From: JAFECT01 sp964432415
Lineage (GTDB): Bacteria; Pseudomonadota; Alphaproteobacteria; Caulobacterales; Caulobacteraceae
Assembly (NCBI GenBank): GCA_964432415.1
Contig: CAYSNW010000009.1
Coordinates: 28,389 to 92,388, forward strand
Length of the DNA: 64,000 bases
Direction: 5' to 3'
How positions within the stretch are numbered: position 1 is the stretch's first letter; each line of letters begins with the position of its first letter. Below, in pieces: positions 33,326 to 42,154 of the stretch. The notes under the pieces are model-generated. The model did not search any database. It was not told the DNA's origin and saw only the letters and a list, made by a program, of their open reading frames with translations. Both the position numbers and the translations under genes were made by a program.

Positions 33326-34225
33326 TCAGGCGACCTCCTCGGGCCAGTAGAGGCGCATGGGATTGTCCACCAGCAGCCTGCGCTGCAGCTCGGCCGTGGG
33401 CGCGATCTTCGGGATGAAGTCGACCAGCTGGCCCTCGTCGGGGGTGTGGGTCTTCATGTTGGGATGGGGCCAGTCGGTCCCCCACAGCACGCGGTCGGGA
33501 TACGCCTCCACGATGCGGCGGCCGAAGGGGACGACGTCCTCGTAGGCCGGCGGGCCCAATTTCGACAGACGCTCCGGGCAGGTGACCTTGCACCAGATGT
33601 CGTCGCGCGCGGCCATGAAGGCGACGAAGCGGTCGAACCCGGGCCCGTCGGCGGGCTCGGCGACGTCCGGCGTGCCCATGTGGTCGACCACCAGGGGCGC
33701 GGGCAACGACAGGAAGAAGTCGGACAGCTCCGCCAGCTCCTCGGCCACGAAATAGATCACGATATGCCAGCCCAGCGGCGCGATACGCGCGGCGATCTCG
33801 CTGAGCTCGTCCGGGTCGAGCCGGTCCGCCAGCCGCTTGACGAAGTTGAAGCGCACGCCGCGAACGCCCTGTTCGTGAAGCCGGGCTAGCTCCCCGTCGG
33901 TGATGTCGCGCTTGACCGTGGCCACGCCCCGGGCCGTGCCGTTTGAGTGGGCGATGGCGTCGACCAGGGCGCGGTTGTCGGCGCCGTGGCAAGTGGCCTG
34001 CACGATCACCGAACGCGAGAAACCCAGGTGTTTGCGCAGCGCCCACAGCTGATCCTTGGACCCGTCGCAGGGCGTGTATTTGCGGCTGGGCGCGTACGGG
34101 AAGACGTCACCCGGCCCGAACACATGGCAGTGGGCGTCCACCGCTCCGGGCGGCGGGACAAAGGCCGGCTTCGACGGCGAGGGGTGCCAGACCCGCCAGC
34201 CCATATCCATGACGAAGGCGCTCAC
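33326..34225 (-). CDS. ligI: 2-pyrone-4,6-dicarboxylate hydrolase
   Basis: Amidohydrolase-superfamily lactonase, about 299 aa, hydrolysing 2-pyrone-4,6-dicarboxylate to 4-oxalomesaconate. It shows DAHCHVFG near residue 28 (the HxH that in LigI needs no metal), SRKYTPCDG near 45, VVDHMGTPD near 180, and the catalytic Asp in WGTDWPHPN near 250. GTG at 34225 overlaps the ligJ stop by 4 bases (GTGA). Confidence 0.93.
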   Translation of the reverse strand: MSAFVMDMGWRVWHPSPSKPAFVPPPGAVDAHCHVFGPGDVFPYAPSRKYTPCDGSKDQLWALRKHLGFSRSVIVQATCHGADNRALVDAIAHSNGTARGVATVKRDITDGELARLHEQGVRGVRFNFVKRLADRLDPDELSEIAARIAPLGWHIVIYFVAEELAELSDFFLSLPAPLVVDHMGTPDVAEPADGPGFDRFVAFMAARDDIWCKVTCPERLSKLGPPAYEDVVPFGRRIVEAYPDRVLWGTDWPHPNMKTHTPDEGQLVDFIPKIAPTAELQRRLLVDNPMRLYWPEEVA

Positions 34226-35244
34226 CGGCCCTGGCTCTTCAGGATGGCGTCGAGCCGCGGATAGACGCGCCGGGCATTGGTCTCGAACACCTTGTGCTTG
34301 TCGGCCTCGGGAATGGGCAGGGCGTCGATGTAGCGCTTGGTGTCGTCGAAATACTGGCCGGTCTCCGGATCGATGCCGCGCACCGCGCCCACCATCTCCG
34401 AGCCGAACAGGATGTTGTCGACGTCGATGACGCGGAACAGCAGGTCGATGCCGGGCTGGTGGTAGACGCAGGTGTCGAAGAACACGTTCTTCATCACGTG
34501 GTCCCTCAGCGCGGGCCGCTTGAGCATGTCCGCCAGGCCCCGGTAACGGCCCCAGTGGTAGGGAACCGCCCCGCCGCCGTGGGGAATGATGAAGCGCAGG
34601 TCGGGGAAGTCGCGGAACAGGTCGCCCTCGAGGAACTGCATGAAGGCGGTGGTGTCGGCGTTGATGTAATGGGCGCCGGTGGCGTGGAAGTTCGGATTGC
34701 ACGAGCCCGAGACGTGCACCATGGCCGGCACGTCCAGCTCGATCATCTTCTCGAAGAACGGATACCAGGCCCGGTCGGTCAGGCGCGCGCTGGTCCAGTG
34801 GCCGCCCGAGGGATCGGGGTTGAGGTTGCAGCCGACAAAACCCAGCTCGTTCACGCAGCGCTCAAGCTCGGCGATGGAGTTGGCGATGGGAACGCCCGGC
34901 GACTGGGGCAACTGGCAGACGCCGACGAAGCTCTCGGGAAACAGCTCGACGACGCGCTGGATCAGGTCGTTGCAGCGCCGGGTCCAGGCGCGGCTGACCG
35001 CCTCGTCGCCGACGTGGTGGGCCATGGTCGAGGCGCGCGGCGAGAAGACGGTCAGGTCGGCCCCGCGCTCGCGGATCAGGCGCAGCTGGTTCTTCTCGAT
35101 GCTCTCGGAGATCTCGTCGTCGGAAATCACCGGATAGGCCGCGTCGGTGTCGCCGCCGGCCTTGAAGGCGGCCTTCTGCTGTTCGCGCCACAGGTTATGG
35201 GGCTCGGGGGCGGTGGTGTAGTGGCCGTGGCAGTCGATGATCAT
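34222..35244 (-). CDS. ligJ: 4-oxalomesaconate hydratase
   Basis: Zinc-dependent amidohydrolase-fold hydratase, 340 aa (LigJ is of near-identical length), making 4-carboxy-4-hydroxy-2-oxoadipate. The zinc ligands are visible as HGH in IDCHGHYT at residues 6-8, His in VHVSGSCNPNFH or the following PHGGGAVPYHWG, and Glu in FGSEMVGAV near 285. The ATG overlaps the upstream dehydrogenase gene's stop (ATGA). Confidence 0.93.
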   Translation of the reverse strand: MIIDCHGHYTTAPEPHNLWREQQKAAFKAGGDTDAAYPVISDDEISESIEKNQLRLIRERGADLTVFSPRASTMAHHVGDEAVSRAWTRRCNDLIQRVVELFPESFVGVCQLPQSPGVPIANSIAELERCVNELGFVGCNLNPDPSGGHWTSARLTDRAWYPFFEKMIELDVPAMVHVSGSCNPNFHATGAHYINADTTAFMQFLEGDLFRDFPDLRFIIPHGGGAVPYHWGRYRGLADMLKRPALRDHVMKNVFFDTCVYHQPGIDLLFRVIDVDNILFGSEMVGAVRGIDPETGQYFDDTKRYIDALPIPEADKHKVFETNARRVYPRLDAILKSQGR

Positions 35245-36125
35245 GGCTTGGCTCCGGCCGACTGTTTCAGGATGGCGTCCAGCATGGGGCCGAGCTCGTC
35301 GTCGGCGTGGGCGCGGAAGGCGGCGGCCCAGTCCTGGCGTTCCGCCGTAGCGCGGCTCATGAGCGGCTCGACTCCGGCCTCGTCCACGGTGCGGGCGACC
35401 TCGCGCATCTCCTCGGCCCGGCGCACGGCGTGCTCCAGCGAGCGGGAGATCATGTAGCGGGCGAGCTTCGGCCAGTCGGGGACCGGAATCAGGTCCGACA
35501 GCGAGGCCAGCACCTGGGCCTCGACGCCGTACTGGCGCGCCGTCAGCATCGACTCGGTCAGCAGGGCCTCGACACCCTTGATCATCACGCTGCGGCACAT
35601 CTTGGTGGCCGAGGCCGGGCCTATGCGGTCGGCGTAGACGCTCATGCCCGTGAAGCCGAGGGGCTCGGCGCGAGCCTGAAACTCCGCCGCCGCGGCGCCG
35701 CCCAGCAGCATCGGCGAGGCCAGGCGCTTGGGCGGAAACGGGCTCATCACCGCGGCCTCGACATAGCGGCCGCCGGCGGTCTCGATGGCCAGGGCGGAGG
35801 CCTGCTTCTGGCCGGGCGAGGCGGAGTTGAGATCGACGTAAAGGGCGCCGGGCGCCAGGCCCGCGCCCACCGACTGCGCCGCGATCAAGTCCTGGGCGGC
35901 GGTGACGGCGCAGAGGATCAGTTCAGCACCGCCGGCGGCGGCCGCCGCGGAAGCCTCGGCCCTCACAGCGAGGGTCTTGGAGGCGCGGCTGGGGCCGCTA
36001 TCCGGATCGGCGAAGGCGATGTCGTAGACGGCGATGTCGCTGACGCCCGCGGCCGGCAGGTCCGCTGCGAGGATCTGACCGACCTCGCCGAAGCCAATCA
36101 GACAGATACGCGTATAAGGGCTCAT
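35241..36125 (-). CDS. NAD(P)-binding dehydrogenase with DUF1932 C-terminal domain
   Basis: A 294-residue protein related to 6-phosphogluconate/3-hydroxyisobutyrate dehydrogenases. The N-terminal Rossmann motif is IGFGEVGQI at residues 10-18; VDLNSASPGQK near 118 and GPASATKMCRSVMIKG near 187 carry the family's substrate and catalytic Lys regions; the C-terminal third matches the DUF1932 type. It lies between ligU and ligJ with 4-base overlaps on both sides, so it is fully integrated into the operon, although the core protocatechuate 4,5 pathway does not need it. A stereoisomer-salvage or side-product role is possible. Confidence 0.8.
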   Translation of the reverse strand: MSPYTRICLIGFGEVGQILAADLPAAGVSDIAVYDIAFADPDSGPSRASKTLAVRAEASAAAAAGGAELILCAVTAAQDLIAAQSVGAGLAPGALYVDLNSASPGQKQASALAIETAGGRYVEAAVMSPFPPKRLASPMLLGGAAAAEFQARAEPLGFTGMSVYADRIGPASATKMCRSVMIKGVEALLTESMLTARQYGVEAQVLASLSDLIPVPDWPKLARYMISRSLEHAVRRAEEMREVARTVDEAGVEPLMSRATAERQDWAAAFRAHADDELGPMLDAILKQSAGAKP

Positions 36126-37213
36126 GCGCCGCCCCAGACGGAGGCCGGCACATAGACCTCGCCGGACATCAGCTTGCGCGCCGTGCGCAGCAGGGCAGAG
36201 CGGCGGATGGAGACCTGGCCGCCCTCGATCGAGACATCCATGGCCACGGTGAAGAAGCCGGTGGGGTGCTCGACCTCCAGCTGCTCCACCCCGGCCGGAT
36301 CGGCGATGCCCGCCACCTCGGCGGCGACCGAGCCGGGGGTCACGCAGGCGGTGGCGACGCTGACCGCCCCGAACACGCCGATGGCGTCATGCACCCGATG
36401 GGGAATGAAGTTGCGGGTCGAGATGGCGCCGCCGTAGCGGGCAGGCGCCACCAGGCACATCTTGGGCACCGTCTTCTTCGCCACGTCGCCGAGGTTCATA
36501 CGCGGGCCGATGGTCAGGCGGATCGCCTCCACCCGGGCCTTGAGGCCGGCGTCGACCTCCAGCTCTTCCGGCGTCTCGTAGCCGGTCTTGCCGAAGTCGG
36601 CGGCGCGCATGACCACCACGGGCATGCCGTTGTCGATGGCGGTCAACTCGATCCCGTCCACCAGGTCGCGCGCATTTCCGGTCGGCAGCAGGGCGCCGCA
36701 GCTGGAGCCGGCGACGTCGAGGAAATCGATCGGGACCGGCGCGGCGGTTCCCGGCACGCCGTCGATGCGAGCGGAACCCTCATACTCGACCTGACCGCCC
36801 GGGGTCTGGACCGCCGCGACCGCGATGCTGGCCGTGTTGACCATGTGGATGCGGACGGAGGTGACCTCGCCGGAGGCCGCCAGCAGACCCTTTTCGATGG
36901 CGAAGGGGCCGACCCCGGCCAGCAGGTTGCCGCAGTTCTGGCTGTCGGAAACCTCGGCCTTGTCCACGACCACCTGCAGGAACAGGTAGTCGACGTCGGC
37001 GTCCGGCCGCGTCGAGGGCGAGATCACCGCCACCTTGCTGGTCAGGGGATTGGCGCCGCCCATCCCGTCGATCTGGCGCGTGTCCGGCGAGCCCATGGCG
37101 GCCAGCAGGACCCGGTCTCGCGTCGCCGTGTCCGCCGGCAGGTCGCGGGCGAGGAAATAGAGGCCCTTGGAGGTGCCGCCACGCATGACCGTGCAGGGAA
37201 TGGCGGTCTGCAT
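36122..37213 (-). CDS. ligU: 4-oxalomesaconate isomerase/tautomerase (PrpF-fold, LigU/GalD type)
   Basis: PrpF/diaminopimelate-epimerase-fold isomerase, about 363 aa, acting on 4-oxalomesaconate before hydration. Signature regions are VMRGGTSKGLYF near residue 9, MGGANPLTSKVAV near 50, SDSQNCGNLLAGVG near 90 (conserved Cys) and GSSCGALLPTGN near 165. Names GalD (tautomerase) and LigU (allylic isomerase) refer to the same family in different organisms; which reaction applies here is not decidable by eye. ATG 37213 is chosen over the GTG immediately before it. Confidence 0.9.
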   Translation of the reverse strand: MQTAIPCTVMRGGTSKGLYFLARDLPADTATRDRVLLAAMGSPDTRQIDGMGGANPLTSKVAVISPSTRPDADVDYLFLQVVVDKAEVSDSQNCGNLLAGVGPFAIEKGLLAASGEVTSVRIHMVNTASIAVAAVQTPGGQVEYEGSARIDGVPGTAAPVPIDFLDVAGSSCGALLPTGNARDLVDGIELTAIDNGMPVVVMRAADFGKTGYETPEELEVDAGLKARVEAIRLTIGPRMNLGDVAKKTVPKMCLVAPARYGGAISTRNFIPHRVHDAIGVFGAVSVATACVTPGSVAAEVAGIADPAGVEQLEVEHPTGFFTVAMDVSIEGGQVSIRRSALLRTARKLMSGEVYVPASVWGGA

Positions 37214-37216
37214 CAC

Positions 37217-37906
37217 TCAGGTCCCGGGGTCTTCGTCGACCCACTTCAGGCCGCGTTCGGCCAGCCGCTCGCGCATCTTGTAGAGATCGAGGCCCAGAAC
37301 GCCGGCGGCCAGCTGCGCACGTTTCTCCGTCTCAGCCGCTTCACGCTTGGCCGCCTGGTCAGCCACCGAAGCAGCCTCGGCCCGGCGCACCACGCAGACC
37401 CCGTCGTCGTCGGCCACGATCACGTCGCCGGGATAGATCAGGGCCCCGGCGCAGACCAGCGGCCGGTTCACATTGCCCAGCGTCTCCTTGACCGTGCCCT
37501 GGGCGAAGATCGCCTTCGACCAGACCGGAAAGCCCATTTCCGTCAGCTCGGCCACGTCGCGCACGCCCGCGTCGATGATCAGGCCGCGCACGCCGCGCGC
37601 CTTGAGCGAGGTGGCCAGCAGGTCGCCGAAGTAGCCGTCTTCGCAAGGGCTGGTCGGCGCCACGACCAGGATGTCGCCGGCGCGGCACTGTTCGACCGCC
37701 ACATGGATCATCCAGTTGTCGCCGGGCGCGACCTCGCAGGTCACCGCCGAGCCGGCGATCTTCGCCGGCCGGTAGATGGGGCGCATGTAGGGCGCCAGCA
37801 GACCCTTGCGGCCCTGCGCCTCGTGCACGGTCGCCACGCCGGAGGACCCCAGGGCGTCGATCACCCAGGGTTCGGCGCGGGCGATGTTGCGGACGACGAT
37901 GCTCAT
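37217..37906 (-). CDS. ligK: 4-carboxy-4-hydroxy-2-oxoadipate aldolase
   Basis: RraA-fold class II aldolase, 229 aa, splitting 4-carboxy-4-hydroxy-2-oxoadipate into pyruvate and oxaloacetate, the last step of the pathway. The metal and pyruvate-binding signature is GDLLATSLKARGVRG followed by DAGVRD near residues 94-117. AGGAG sits 8 bases before the ATG at 37906. Longer upstream extension is not conserved. Confidence 0.93.
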   Translation of the reverse strand: MSIVVRNIARAEPWVIDALGSSGVATVHEAQGRKGLLAPYMRPIYRPAKIAGSAVTCEVAPGDNWMIHVAVEQCRAGDILVVAPTSPCEDGYFGDLLATSLKARGVRGLIIDAGVRDVAELTEMGFPVWSKAIFAQGTVKETLGNVNRPLVCAGALIYPGDVIVADDDGVCVVRRAEAASVADQAAKREAAETEKRAQLAAGVLGLDLYKMRERLAERGLKWVDEDPGT

Positions 37907-37934
37907 GCGATGAGCTCCTGGTCGGGGCTGAGGG

Positions 37935-38876
37935 TCAGAGCAGACTCTTTTCGATCGTATCCAGAGTCCGCATGGCGGCGACACACTGTTGAACGCTGGC
38001 GTTGGGCTCGCGCCCCTCGCGGATGGCGGCGAAGAACTCGCGGTCCTGCAGCTCGATGCCGTTCATCGAGACGTCGACCCTGGACACATCGATCTGGTTG
38101 TCCTTGCCGTCGTAAAGGTCGTCGTAGCGGGCGATGTAGGTGCCGTTGTCGCAGATGTAGCGGAAGAAGGTGCCCAGCGGCCCGTCGTTGTTGAAGGACA
38201 GGGACAGGGTGCAGATCGCGCCACCCGGGACCTTCATCTGGATCGACATGTCCATGGCGATGCCGAGATCGGGATGGTGCGGTCCCTCGATCCCGCGCGC
38301 CACCGAGCAGGTCTCGCCGGTCTGGTACTGGAACAGATCCACCGTATGGCAGGCGTGGTGCCAGAGCAGGTGGTCGGTCCAGCTGCGCGGCTGGCCCAGC
38401 GCATTCATGTTGGTGCGGCGGAAGAAGTAGGTCTGCACGTCCATCTGCTGGACTTTCAGCTCGCCCGCCTTGATCCGGTTGTGGATCCACTGGTGGGACG
38501 GGTTGAAGCGGCGGGTGTGACCGGCCATGGCGATCTTGCCGGACCGGTTGGCGGCGGCGACCAGGCGCTCCGCGTCGGCGAGGTTGTCGGCCATGGGGAT
38601 CTCGACCTGCACATGCTTGCCGGCCTCGAGGCACTGGATCGACTGGGCCGCGTGCAGGCCTGTGGGCGTGGCCAGGATGGCGGCCTCGACGCCCGGCTGG
38701 GCCAGGGCCTCGCCAAGATCGGTGGTCCAGTGGGGAATGGCGAAGCGCTCGGCCACAGTCTTGGTCGAGTCCGGCGACCCGCCCGCCAGGGAGACGACCT
38801 CGACCCCCTCGATCTTCTGGATGGCCTCCAGGTGCTTGACGCCGAAGGCGCCCTGCCCGGCTACGACGATCTTCAT
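37935..38876 (-). CDS. ligC: 4-carboxy-2-hydroxymuconate-6-semialdehyde dehydrogenase
   Basis: GFO/IDH/MocA-fold NAD(P)-dependent dehydrogenase, 313 aa, converting the ring-cleavage product to 2-pyrone-4,6-dicarboxylate. Features are VVAGQGAFGVKHLEAI at the N-terminus, ILATPTGLHA near 70, HVQVEIPMADN near 90 (where typical family members have EKP), and HACHTVDLF near 178. GATGAGG precedes the ATG at 38876. It is separated from pobA by 10 bases and from ligK by 28. Confidence 0.93.
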   Translation of the reverse strand: MKIVVAGQGAFGVKHLEAIQKIEGVEVVSLAGGSPDSTKTVAERFAIPHWTTDLGEALAQPGVEAAILATPTGLHAAQSIQCLEAGKHVQVEIPMADNLADAERLVAAANRSGKIAMAGHTRRFNPSHQWIHNRIKAGELKVQQMDVQTYFFRRTNMNALGQPRSWTDHLLWHHACHTVDLFQYQTGETCSVARGIEGPHHPDLGIAMDMSIQMKVPGGAICTLSLSFNNDGPLGTFFRYICDNGTYIARYDDLYDGKDNQIDVSRVDVSMNGIELQDREFFAAIREGREPNASVQQCVAAMRTLDTIEKSLL

Positions 38877-38886
38877 AGGAACCTCA

Positions 38887-40092
38887 TCAGGAGAGTGCGG
38901 ACGCATCCAGGGGCAGGCCGACGTAGTTTTCCGCGAGCGTGGTCTGGGCGGCCCGGGAACGGCGAATGTAGTCCAGTTCGGCCACCTGCAGGCGGCGCTC
39001 CAGAGGGCCGGTCTCCGGGAAACGGTGGGTGATGCCGGTCATCCACCAGGAGAAGCGCTCCGCCTTCCAGACCCGCGCCAGCGCACGCGCCGAATAGCCG
39101 TCGATCCCGGCGCTGGAGCGCTCCTGATAGTGCTCGACCAGGGCCTCGGACAGGAAGATCACGTCGGAGACCGCGAGGTTCAGCCCCTTGGCCCCGGTGG
39201 GCGGCACGATGTGGGCGGCGTCGCCGGCCAGGAACAGGCGGCCGTGGCGCATGGGCTCGGCAACGAAGGTCCGCAAGGGGGCGATGCTCTTCTCGAAGGA
39301 GGGGCCGCGGGTGACCCGGGCGCCCGCCTCCGGACCCAGGCGCAGGCAGAGTTCATCCCAGAAGCGTTCGTCGCTCCAGTCCTCGATGCGGTCGTCGAGC
39401 GAGCACTGGACGTAGTAGCGGCTGCGAGTGGGCGAACGCATGCTGGCGAGCGCAAAGCCGCGCTCGCTGTTGGAATAGATCAGCTCGTGATCGCAGGGCG
39501 GCACGTCGGCCAGGACGCCCAGCCAACCGAAGGGATAGACCCGTTCGAATTCGCGCAGGATGGATGAGGGAATGCAGGCGCGGCTGACCCCGTGGTAGCC
39601 GTCGCAGCCCACCACGAAATCGCAGTCGAGCCGCTGGCCGACCCCGTCCTTGCGCCAGGTGACGAAGGGATGGTCGCCCTCCAGGTCCTGGGGAGAGACG
39701 TCCTCGGCGTCGAAGACGATGTTCAGGCCGCGACCCTCGGCGGCGTCGAACAGGTCCTTCATCACCTCCTGCTGGCCGTAGACCATGACCGAGGAGCCGG
39801 TGAGCGCCTGCATGTCGATGCGGAACAGCTCGCCGTCGTGGGCCAGGTTGGTGCCGCCATGGACCAGACCCTCGCGGCCCATGCGCTCGCCCAGGCCAAG
39901 GCGGTTCATCAGGTCGACGGTGACCTGCTCCAGCACCCCGGCGCGCACCCGGCCCTCGACGTAGTCTCGGTCGCGGCGCTCAAGCACGACCGCGTCGATC
40001 CCCGCCTGCCGGAGCAGCATGGCCAGGAACATGCCGGCGGGGCCGGCGCCGATGATGGCGACTTGCGTACGAATGACCGGCTCCCGTCTCAT
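38887..40092 (-). CDS. pobA: 4-hydroxybenzoate 3-monooxygenase
   Basis: FAD-dependent aromatic hydroxylase, 401 aa, making protocatechuate from 4-hydroxybenzoate. It has GAGPAGMFLA near residue 16 (FAD), RRDRDYVEGRVRAGVLE near 40 (PobA-specific), VVGCDGYHG near 160, and GDAAHIVPPTGAKGLN near 285. ATG at 40092 was chosen. First gene of the nine-gene lig operon, divergent from an AraC regulator with 145 bases between. Linking pobA directly in front of the 4,5-cleavage genes makes a self-contained 4-hydroxybenzoate-to-central-metabolism unit. Confidence 0.95.
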   Translation of the reverse strand: MRREPVIRTQVAIIGAGPAGMFLAMLLRQAGIDAVVLERRDRDYVEGRVRAGVLEQVTVDLMNRLGLGERMGREGLVHGGTNLAHDGELFRIDMQALTGSSVMVYGQQEVMKDLFDAAEGRGLNIVFDAEDVSPQDLEGDHPFVTWRKDGVGQRLDCDFVVGCDGYHGVSRACIPSSILREFERVYPFGWLGVLADVPPCDHELIYSNSERGFALASMRSPTRSRYYVQCSLDDRIEDWSDERFWDELCLRLGPEAGARVTRGPSFEKSIAPLRTFVAEPMRHGRLFLAGDAAHIVPPTGAKGLNLAVSDVIFLSEALVEHYQERSSAGIDGYSARALARVWKAERFSWWMTGITHRFPETGPLERRLQVAELDYIRRSRAAQTTLAENYVGLPLDASALS

Positions 40093-40237
40093 GCCGCTTG
40101 TCGGACCCACAGGCCGCGCAGCTTGCCGCCGACCCTAGGGGAGCGGACGGGAATGGCGATGGATCAAAGCGACCGATTCTTGGACTTTTTGCCCCACGCG
40201 CTTGCCGCCTTGTTCTGTTCGGGCGAGACTGAGCGCC

Positions 40238-41110
40238 ATGGCGCCCGACGCGATCCCCACCTTTTTCCTTTACGGCGAAGCCCCCAAGACGGTCGGTGAC
40301 CGCTTCCTGCACCTGGAGAGCCTGGATGACCGGACGCGGCCCAGCAATTGGAACATTCGACCGCACGCCCACGCCAATCTGAACCACGTCTTCTACATTT
40401 CCGACGGCGGCGGCGAGATGCGGGCCGACGCCCACGCCATCGCCTTCACCGCCCCCTGCCTGCTGCTGGTGCCCGCCCGGATCGTGCACGGCTTTCACTT
40501 CGAGACCGAGACGCATGGCTCGGTCCTGACCATTTCGGAGGGCTATCTGCGCGACCTGATCGGCCGGGAGCCCGAGTTCGCGCCCCTGTTCGCGGCGCCT
40601 TCGACGGTGGCCCTGACGGCCACGCGGGCGGTGAACGACAGCCTGGACCAGCTGGGACGCGAACTGGCCTGGACCGCGCCCGGCCATGCGGCGGCGGTAG
40701 AGGCGCTGCTGGTGCGCCTGCTGGTCACGGCGCTGCGCATGTCGCGGCCCGCCGAGGCGGAACAGGCCTCGGGCGTCGGGGCGCCGGCGCGGCTGGTGGC
40801 CCGCTTCCGCGAGATGGTGGAGGCGCGCTACCGGGCCGACACCCGAGTCGAGACCTATGCCGAGGCCCTGAGCGTCACCCCGCGGCAGCTGCGCTCGGCC
40901 TGCCTGAAAGCCGCGCACCTCAGCCCGATCCAGATCCTGCAGGACCGGCTGCTGCTCGAGGCCAAGCGGCTGATGCTCTATTCGAACATGACCGTGGCGG
41001 AGGCCGCCTACTATCTGGGCTTCAGCGACCCGGCCTATTTCTCGCGCTTCTTCGCCAAGGGGGCAGGCCGTTCGCCCCGGGCCTTCCGGACCGAGGCCCT
41101 GCAGCGCTGA
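40238..41110 (+). CDS. AraC family transcriptional regulator (PobR-like)
   Basis: A 290-residue AraC/XylS regulator: N-terminal cupin sensing domain (RPHAHANLNHVFYISDGGGEM near residue 37, split here as RPHAHANLNH and FYISDGGG) and a C-terminal double helix-turn-helix (ALSVTPRQLRSACLKA near 210; MTVAEAAYYLGFSDPAYFSRF near 250, split as MTVAEAAYYLGF and DPAYFSRFF). It is transcribed divergently from pobA, the arrangement seen for AraC-type PobR activators that respond to 4-hydroxybenzoate. The 145-base gap shows no obvious palindrome. Confidence 0.88.
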   Translation: MAPDAIPTFFLYGEAPKTVGDRFLHLESLDDRTRPSNWNIRPHAHANLNHVFYISDGGGEMRADAHAIAFTAPCLLLVPARIVHGFHFETETHGSVLTISEGYLRDLIGREPEFAPLFAAPSTVALTATRAVNDSLDQLGRELAWTAPGHAAAVEALLVRLLVTALRMSRPAEAEQASGVGAPARLVARFREMVEARYRADTRVETYAEALSVTPRQLRSACLKAAHLSPIQILQDRLLLEAKRLMLYSNMTVAEAAYYLGFSDPAYFSRFFAKGAGRSPRAFRTEALQR

Positions 41111-41191
41111 CAGGGAGCCCCTCTTGCCCCGGGGGTGACAAGCCCACGGCGCAGGTTAGTCTCCCCTGCGGAATCCTCCACGCCGGACGCC

Positions 41192-42154
41192 ATGGCCGAT
41201 CCCCCGCCTGCGCCGACCCCGATGAGCCCTCAGGCCGCCGTGCTCTCGGTGCGCGGCGTGACCCGGCGCTTCGGGACGCGCGTGGCGGTCAACGACGTCT
41301 CCCTCGATCTCGCTCCCGGTGAGGTGCTGGGCCTTGTCGGGCCCAATGGCGCGGGCAAGACCACCCTGCTGCGCATCCTGGCGGGCCTGCTCAAGGCCGA
41401 CGCCGGCTCGGGCCAGGTGCTGGGCTGCGACCTGATGGGCGACCGGCGGGTGATCGGCCGCCAGGTCGGCTACATGCCCCAGAAGCTGGCGCTCTACGGC
41501 GACCTTTCCGTCTACGACAACCTGCGCTTCCGCGCCGACGTCTATGGGGTCGAGCGGCCCCGCGAGGCGGTGGACGCCTCGATCGAGGCCTTCGGTCTGG
41601 AGGGCTGGCGCCACCAGCGGGCGCAGCGCCTGTCCGGCGGCTGGGCCCGCAGGCTCGAGCTGGCCGCCGCCCTGATCCATCGCCCGCGCCTTGTGCTGCT
41701 GGACGAACCGACCGCCGGCCTGGACGCGGAGTCGCGCTACGAGGTCTGGCGGCGCATCGTCGACCTGGCCCGCGGCGGGGTCAGCGTGGCGATCAACACC
41801 CACGACCTGACCGAGGCCGAGCAGTGCGGCCGGGTGGCCCTGTTCTCCACCGGGCGGCGCATCGCCTGGGGCTCGCCGCGCGAGATCGCGGCCGGCCTGC
41901 CGATGAGCGTGGTGCTGGTGGGCGGCGACACGGCGCTCGACCTGACGGAGGCGATGGCGGGGCTGGAGGGGGTGCTGGCGGTCTACCCCCAGGGCCGCAG
42001 CTTGAGGGTCCTGTGCCGCCCCGGGGCGGAAGCGGCCGCGACGGCGCGCGCGGGCAAGGCCGGGGCGCCGGCCGAAGGGGTCCCGACCCGCTTCGAGGAC
42101 ATCGCCTTCGCCCTGATGCGCCGCGGCGGCGCGCCCCAGGAGGCCGCCGCATGA
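41192..42154 (+). CDS. ABC transporter ATP-binding protein
   Basis: ATPase of an ABC-2 exporter, 320 aa. Walker A GPNGAGKTT near residue 52, signature LSGGWARR near 148, Walker B LVLLDEPTAGLD near 167, switch His in NTHDLTEAE. The signature's W in place of the usual M/Q is tolerated in this subfamily. ATG 41192 is chosen; ATG 41222 is an alternative. Its stop overlaps the permease start (ATGA), so the two form one transporter. Substrate unknown. Confidence 0.87.
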   Translation: MADPPPAPTPMSPQAAVLSVRGVTRRFGTRVAVNDVSLDLAPGEVLGLVGPNGAGKTTLLRILAGLLKADAGSGQVLGCDLMGDRRVIGRQVGYMPQKLALYGDLSVYDNLRFRADVYGVERPREAVDASIEAFGLEGWRHQRAQRLSGGWARRLELAAALIHRPRLVLLDEPTAGLDAESRYEVWRRIVDLARGGVSVAINTHDLTEAEQCGRVALFSTGRRIAWGSPREIAAGLPMSVVLVGGDTALDLTEAMAGLEGVLAVYPQGRSLRVLCRPGAEAAATARAGKAGAPAEGVPTRFEDIAFALMRRGGAPQEAAA

